The translations under genes and the position numbers were made by a program. From assembly GCF_023065955.2 (NCBI RefSeq), contig NW_026622841.1, forward strand, positions 15,448,501-15,512,500: a DNA stretch of 64,000 bases, in the 5' to 3' direction. The notes below the pieces were generated by a model. That model was not told the origin of the DNA. It did no database searches and saw nothing but the letters and a program-made list of their open reading frames with translations. How positions within the stretch are numbered: position 1 is the stretch's first letter; each line of letters opens with the position of its first letter. The DNA comes from Ursus arctos. Taxonomy: Eukaryota; Chordata; Mammalia; Carnivora; Ursidae. This document shows positions 59,138-64,000 of this stretch, piece after piece.

Positions 59138-59889
59138 AAGAAATGATACCTGACCTCAAGTAGTTTACAATCTAGTTAAAGAAATAAAATATATCCAAAT
59201 TAACAGCAAGTCATTAAAATGAATTATGATTTATTATGAAATTATATGACACGTGGAAATATTTTTACAAGATAGTTAAGTGAAAATAATTTGTACATGG
59301 TATACTTTTCTGGATGAGTGTTATATTTCACAATTTAAAAAAAATTATGGAGGGAAGGAGGGGGGAAGACCTGTTAATTATCCTCTAGAGATAAAAGAAG
59401 CCTGGACCTCCAGAATAAACAGGCTTAGGAAAAAAGGATAAAACCAGTAATGATACATACATACACAATTTGACCCATAGCGTGCGTGCGGTGGAATGGG
59501 GAAGGAGAGCCTAAATGCGTGGTAATCATGACAGTCATCATGAACCGCGTGAGCTAGAGGGGCAAAACATGCCGCCATTAGTCAGAAGAGGGGAGCTAGA
59601 AATTAGAAGGTGATTGGAGTGTCCGGAAGCTTTGAGTGTTACAAGGAGCGAGCAGAATCATTAACCCAGCTGTGTGGCTAATTGCTGCTTTAGCAGACGG
59701 CACGGTTCCACTCTGGCGCATAGACTGAGCTCTTGATTACTCTCACTGGTGCATAATCTGATCTGCCGACAGCACCCATGATTGGACTCAGGGTCCCTGA
59801 CCTAGAGGACCTACGAGGTGCGGGCATGTAGGGGGAAACCCAAGCATCTGATATCCACCTCCTGAAGCCTGCTTCCCCAAACTCACCGA

Positions 59890-60250
59890 ATTCCTCCCTG
59901 CCTCTGAGCCTTTGCCCTCAACCTGGGCTTTGCTGACAATGCTCTTTCTCCTGATCTTTCCATAACTAATACTCCCAGCCATTCAGGTCTCAGAACAGAT
60001 GCTACTTTCTTGGAAAGGCCCTCCCTGACTCTCCTGTCTAAAATTGCCCATCCCTACTCTCCATCTGACTGTCTTCCAGGAGATGTATTTTATTGAGTTG
60101 TCTGACTTGTCGATTGTCAGGTTCTGCTTTTGAACTCAAACTTCACGTAAGCTCAGACCTTCCATGATGTGTTCTCCACTGTTCCCAGCGCCCAGACCTA
60201 TGGTGCTAGACACATAGCAGACACTCAACAAATATTTGTTGAATGAACGC
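59890..60250 (+). mobile_element. L2 3' end
   Basis: CTTGGAAAGGCCCTCCCTGA, CAGCGCCCAGACCTATGG, ACTCAACAAATATTTGTTGA and ATGAACG. The clearest L2 in the window. Confidence 0.8.
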
Positions 60251-60293
60251 ATGGCCATTAAGGGGAATGTTGAGAAGGACCTTCCACTTTTTG

Positions 60294-60490
60294 TTTTTTA
60301 AAGATGTTATTTATTTATTTGACACAGAGAGAGAGACAGCCAGCGAGAGAGGGAACACAAGCAGGGGGAGTGGGAGAGGAGGAAGCAGGATCCCAGTGGA
60401 GGAGCCCAATGTGGGGCTCGATCCCAGTACTCCGGGATCGCGCCCTGAGCTGAAGGCAGACGCTTAATGACTGAGCCACCCAGGCGGCCC
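60294..60490 (-). mobile_element. Can-SINE, young type
   Basis: AAAGATGTTATTTATTTATT, AGAGACAGCCAGCGAGAGAG, ending GAGCCACCCAGGCGGCCCC region. Confidence 0.94.
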
Positions 60491-61519
60491 CCATCAAATG
60501 TTCTAAGATGATTTACTCTACATCCAGGAGGCAAATTAGTGCCAGATCCCTACCTTATTATTTGCATCAAAACAAAGTGCAGAGGGTTTAGTGTAAATAC
60601 TGAACACATAAAAAATACTTGAAGAAATCAAGAGATGAATATTTTCATAATCTCAGAATTGGAATCCCAAGAACACATTTGACTTTTGCAAAAGTCTTCT
60701 GCCTGGACTCCCGTCCTTGGCCACTGGAACCCCCTTACCCTTCAACCTGTCTATAAAACACCATTTCCTTGACGTTCCTTCCCTTGCAGAAGAATTTCTC
60801 ACAGCAAAGAGGTCTATGCTTCACTGTCTCTGGCTCATTGGTTAATGTGTCACAGGTGGCTTTAGGGGTCCCCTAAAATAAAGCTGCATACTGCTTGAGG
60901 GCGGGAGCCCCCCTTCTCCCTCGTGACTACCTTTCCTCCAAACTATTTTAGCTGCTTTCGTTACCGGCAGCCAAACTTACCTCATCCTCATTTTCATCGA
61001 AACTGCCAGAGGATTTTTAAATCTGTCCAAATTGGGGTGGCAATCGTCAGCTTTACAGAGAAGCTCCACTTACAAGGCTTCGACTTACTATTTTGTGACT
61101 TTACCGTGGCGCGAAAGCCACCCACATTCAGTAGAAACCTTACTTGGCAGTTTGAATGAGGATCTTGCCCGGGACCAGTGACATGCGGTGGGACCCTCTC
61201 CCGTGACACTGGGCGGGCGGCAGCGACCTGGGTCCCCAACAGCCAGCGGCATGAGGGTCAACGACAGACCCACCGCCCCCCATCCGCGCCCACACGCGCT
61301 CTGTCCGTCCCTCTGTGCGGGAGTCAGCGCGGCGCAGGAGACGTGGGCTCCTGATTGTCAACCAGGCTCTGCGAGCGAGGATTTTGCCCAAGGGCGGGCT
61401 CCGGTTGGTGTTCAGAGCACGGGTAAGGGAGGCCCGGCCAAGCTCTGATGGTCCGTAGCTAGTGTCGTCAGTGCATGTTGGACTTAATGCTAACCTCAAC
61501 TCCTGCTGGGTTTATCTGT
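60491..61519. other. No gene; CpG-rich patch
   Basis: Unassigned, with a CpG-rich segment at 61180-61420. Confidence 0.5.
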
Positions 61520-61704
61520 ATTTTTTTTTAAGATGTTATTTATTTGTCAGACAGAGAGAGAGAGCAGGAGAGCACCAGCAGGCAGAGGGAGAAGCAGGCT
61601 CCCCGCCAAGCAAGGAACTCAATGCGGGACTCGATCCCAGGACCCTAGGATCATGCCCTGAGCCAAAGGCAGATGCTTCACCGACTGAGCCACCCAGGAG
61701 TCCC
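61520..61704 (-). mobile_element. Can-SINE, full length
   Basis: TTTAAGATGTTATTTATTTG to GAGCCACCCAGGAGTCCC. Confidence 0.94.
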
Positions 61705-62908
61705 TCTCTGTTTTTTCTCTGACAAAATAAGTACTTGGAATAAGGATCCGACTCTCAAAGAATTACAACGTCTAGGGACGAGTTAGTTTAGTGGGGGAAT
61801 TTTGTATCCAGTTCCCTTGTACCTTTTTTTTTTTCCATGGTATTTGTATCCCAGCTGCACCGTTTACTTGGTATGTGTACTCAAGCAAGCAAGTTGCTTC
61901 ACTTCTCTGAGACAGGGATTCCTAGTTTGGAAAGGGAGACTGACAATGGTACTTCCCATACAGGGCTTTTTTTGAGAATGAAAAGGAGTAATACAGGCAA
62001 ATCAGCTATCACCCGTGGGTGTCCCATGGGGAAGGCTCCTTCCCAGAATGAAGAGGGCAGGGCAAGAAAGTGGCAGCCATTTTCCACCCTAAAGCCCCCA
62101 GAGCACAATTCCCAACAGGTGCTTTCCTCATCCCAAGCACACAGGCAGGCTCTGTCTGGCAAAACTCAAAGCATAAGCATGACGAGCCAAATTCCAACCA
62201 GAATTCAAGGATTATAAACAGGACCACTTTGTTGAGTTCTTCAGAGAAAGGAAAGAGGTAACAGGCAGAGAAAGGAAACTAGAAGAAAAAGAGGAAATGA
62301 ATCACTTTCTCAGTCTTTGAGTCTAGAGGCCCTAGAGGCCAGGGACTGGGGAGAACTAGCCAGTGATTCAGCAGGTGACTTGTGGTTTGCTTAGGTTGGT
62401 TGGTTGGTTTGTTTGTTTGTTTGTTCTTGAGCTGGTTCTCAATATGCAAGGAAATATGCAAGAACAAATATACAAATTTATCTTACTAAATACAATTCTG
62501 GCGGGAAAGGAGACTGACGCTTGAACCCATTGTTCGTCTGGGGTGCACAGTGGAAGTCTCCCCGCTCCCTGCTGCTGGGAGAACTCCCAGAGGGGGCGCA
62601 AAGGGAGCCCGACCCAGACGCAGAGCTCTGGGCAAACGGGACCTCAGACCGCGGAGAAGACCCGGATGCAGGATTCTGTCAGTTTGCACATCGCTGCTCT
62701 CAGAGAGTAACTTTGATCCTTGATGCAGGAACAAAAGCCAAGTTTTAGAGTCGGAAATCCTGGATAGACTCCCAGCGTCTTTGTAGGCAAAGGACTGACT
62801 TCCCTGGGGCCCAGGCAGCTAACTGGTAGTGGCGACCCTGTGCCACCTCGTAAGTTTTGGGGAAGAGTCAGTAAGTAAGAGAGTAGATGTAAAAATAGGG
62901 CATAAACT
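61705..62908. other. No gene seen
   Basis: 1.2 kb without SINEs; GTTT simple repeat at 62396. 62560-62680 is mildly CpG-rich. Confidence 0.5.
62396..62425. repeat. (GGTT)n/(GTTT)n simple repeat
   Basis: Short GGTT run passing into GTTT units. Confidence 0.9.
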
Positions 62909-63018
62909 GGGCGAGCCTGGCTGGCTCAGTCAGTTGAGCGTGTCACTCTTGATCTCAGGGTTGTGATTTCGAGCTCCACACCGGGGGTAGAGATGACTTA
63001 AAAATAAAATCTTTGGAA
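62909..63018 (+). mobile_element. Short Can-SINE
   Basis: GGGCGAGCCTGGCTGGCTCA to TTAAAAATAAAATCTTTGGA. ATAAACTG occurs at 62902 and 63031. Confidence 0.92.
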
Positions 63019-63374
63019 AAACTGTATGGTATAAACTGTAAGGGACACACATATGTGATTTATTAGGATAACAGTACCGCTTTGTAGTTAAAAAGCTGTA
63101 ATGGTAACACCGATCATATGTGGCATTTCCAAGAAAAGAAAAAAAAAGTGACTTCACAAGAAACTAGTAACTGTGCTTCTTAGAGAAAGAATGACTGGTT
63201 GGCAGACAGGGAAATGAGGACCAGCTAGTTTTCATTGTATACTCTTTTGTAACTTTTGGATATTTAAATCATGTTCATAGTAATTGCTCAAAGACAATGC
63301 AAACAAAGTTCAAATGGACAGACCAATTTTCCTCCTAGGCGCAGAGGAGGAATAGAATAGAAATGTATGTATGC

Positions 63375-63432
63375 CCATGCCCCCCCCCCCACGCACACTC
63401 TCTCTCAAATAAATAAATAAATAAAATCTTGA

Positions 63433-63487
<55 letters not shown>

Positions 63488-63488
63488 T
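63375..63488 (+). mobile_element. Can-SINE 3' end with expanded GAAA tail
   Basis: C-run, CTCTCTCAAATAAATAAATA, AAAATCTTG, then about 14 GAAA units. The head is missing. Confidence 0.85.
63431..63488. repeat. (GAAA)n microsatellite
   Basis: About 14 uninterrupted GAAA units growing out of a SINE tail. Confidence 0.97.
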
Positions 63489-63689
63489 CAGAGGGAGAGT
63501 AAAAGAAAATTTTCTATTCCTCACAAATGGTGAATGGTCTATATAGTGGAGGAAACCTAGCAGTAAATCTCCGAAGTAGGAGTTGAGTGAAATGTGGAAT
63601 CGACGAATTCTAATCTCACTGGCCATCAAGGTGAGGACGGTATGTGTAACCACTGTGTCTTATGACCTCGAAATCCCAGGGCTAACGTG

Positions 63690-63765
63690 TGTGCGGAGCA
63701 CAGTCCGGCAGGTGGCGGAGTCCTGGTTTGAACCCAGATCTTTGAAATCACATCCAAGCATCGTG
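63690..63765 (-). mobile_element. MIR fragment
   Basis: GGTGGCGGAGTCCTGGTTTG followed by AACCCAGATCTTTG. Confidence 0.5.
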
Positions 63766-63839
63766 TCCTTCCCTCAGTTCCTATCTCACAGGAAGCTCTT
63801 TTTCCTCAAAGTGTTTGCACTTACTTGTACTTGCCCTAG

Positions 63840-64000
63840 ACTCCGTCAAGGCTGACTCTCCTGTCCTCCAGGTCCCAGCTGAAATGCCACCGAGACCTTC
63901 TCTGTATCTGAGCTGAAATAGTTCTCCTTCTTGAGCCCTCTTGATCTCCATTCCTTGCTTTCCTGCCTCATAACACATCTGCAGTTGTAGCTTCTCCGTT
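63840..64000 (+). mobile_element. L2 fragment, cut by window end
   Basis: CAGGTCCCAGCTGAAATGCC, ACCGAGACCTTCTCTG in L2 order. Confidence 0.5.

Larger units (their letters stand above)
58161..59890. other. No gene; old repeat plus SINE cluster
   Basis: 58370-58560 (GTTCCAGGCAGAGATGGAAC, GTTTTAAGCATGTGGGTGAT, CACTCTGGCTGCAGTGTG) is an old interspersed repeat I cannot name. 59154-59890 is unassigned. Confidence 0.5.

Noticed and set aside
63431..63488. CRISPR-like regular repeats
   Set aside because: Plain tetranucleotide microsatellite without spacers, and the genome is mammalian.

Overview
The window is nuclear DNA of a carnivoran mammal. It is packed with Can-SINEs: tRNA-Lys-like heads, a pyrimidine-rich body and AAATAAAATCTTT tails, with about 40 copies on both strands. 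The freshest copies (18824, 23073, 10019) carry the heads and bodies I associate with bears and pinnipeds, such as GGGTGGCACAGCGGTTAAGC and TATGAGCCTGCTTCTTCC. An arctoid carnivore, perhaps a bear, is therefore my best guess. That assignment is inference, not proof.

The only protein-coding gene I can support is PMAIP1 (NOXA), the p53-induced BH3-only apoptosis protein, on the minus strand. Coding exon 1 is 54704-54761, inside a CpG island at about 54400-55300. A 2.34-kb intron follows. Coding exon 2 is 52258-52364, followed by a SINE-free 3' UTR of about 1.5 kb. Both splice sites are canonical and the joined frame gives 54 residues, the human length. Upstream of the start codon lie a p53-like response element (18 of 20 consensus positions), a perfect kappaB site and a CRE-like site. 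A run of seven G-tracts sits just inside intron 1.

Layout: 1-50700 is the 3' flank of PMAIP1. From human synteny as I know it, this side would face MC4R. It is gene-poor, with Can-SINEs, L1 3' ends, MIR, L2 and MaLR-type LTR pieces, microsatellites and unassigned sequence. 50750-55100 holds PMAIP1 and its promoter. 55300-64000 is the 5' flank, again intergenic, with one CpG-rich patch near 61200-61420.

The most interesting structures are retrotransposition records. At 3947-4756 an L1 3' end is fused to about 330 bp of non-L1 sequence ending in AATAAA and poly(A), the whole bounded by one 13-bp direct repeat; this looks like an L1 3' transduction. At 18634-19818 a SINE is split by an L1 that is itself split by a younger SINE. 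At 28191-28534 a second L1 sits in a SINE tail with a perfect 17-bp duplication. A diverged direct repeat of about 235 bp lies at 24533 and 26096. I see no CRISPR array, bacterial operon or new defence system, and none is expected here.
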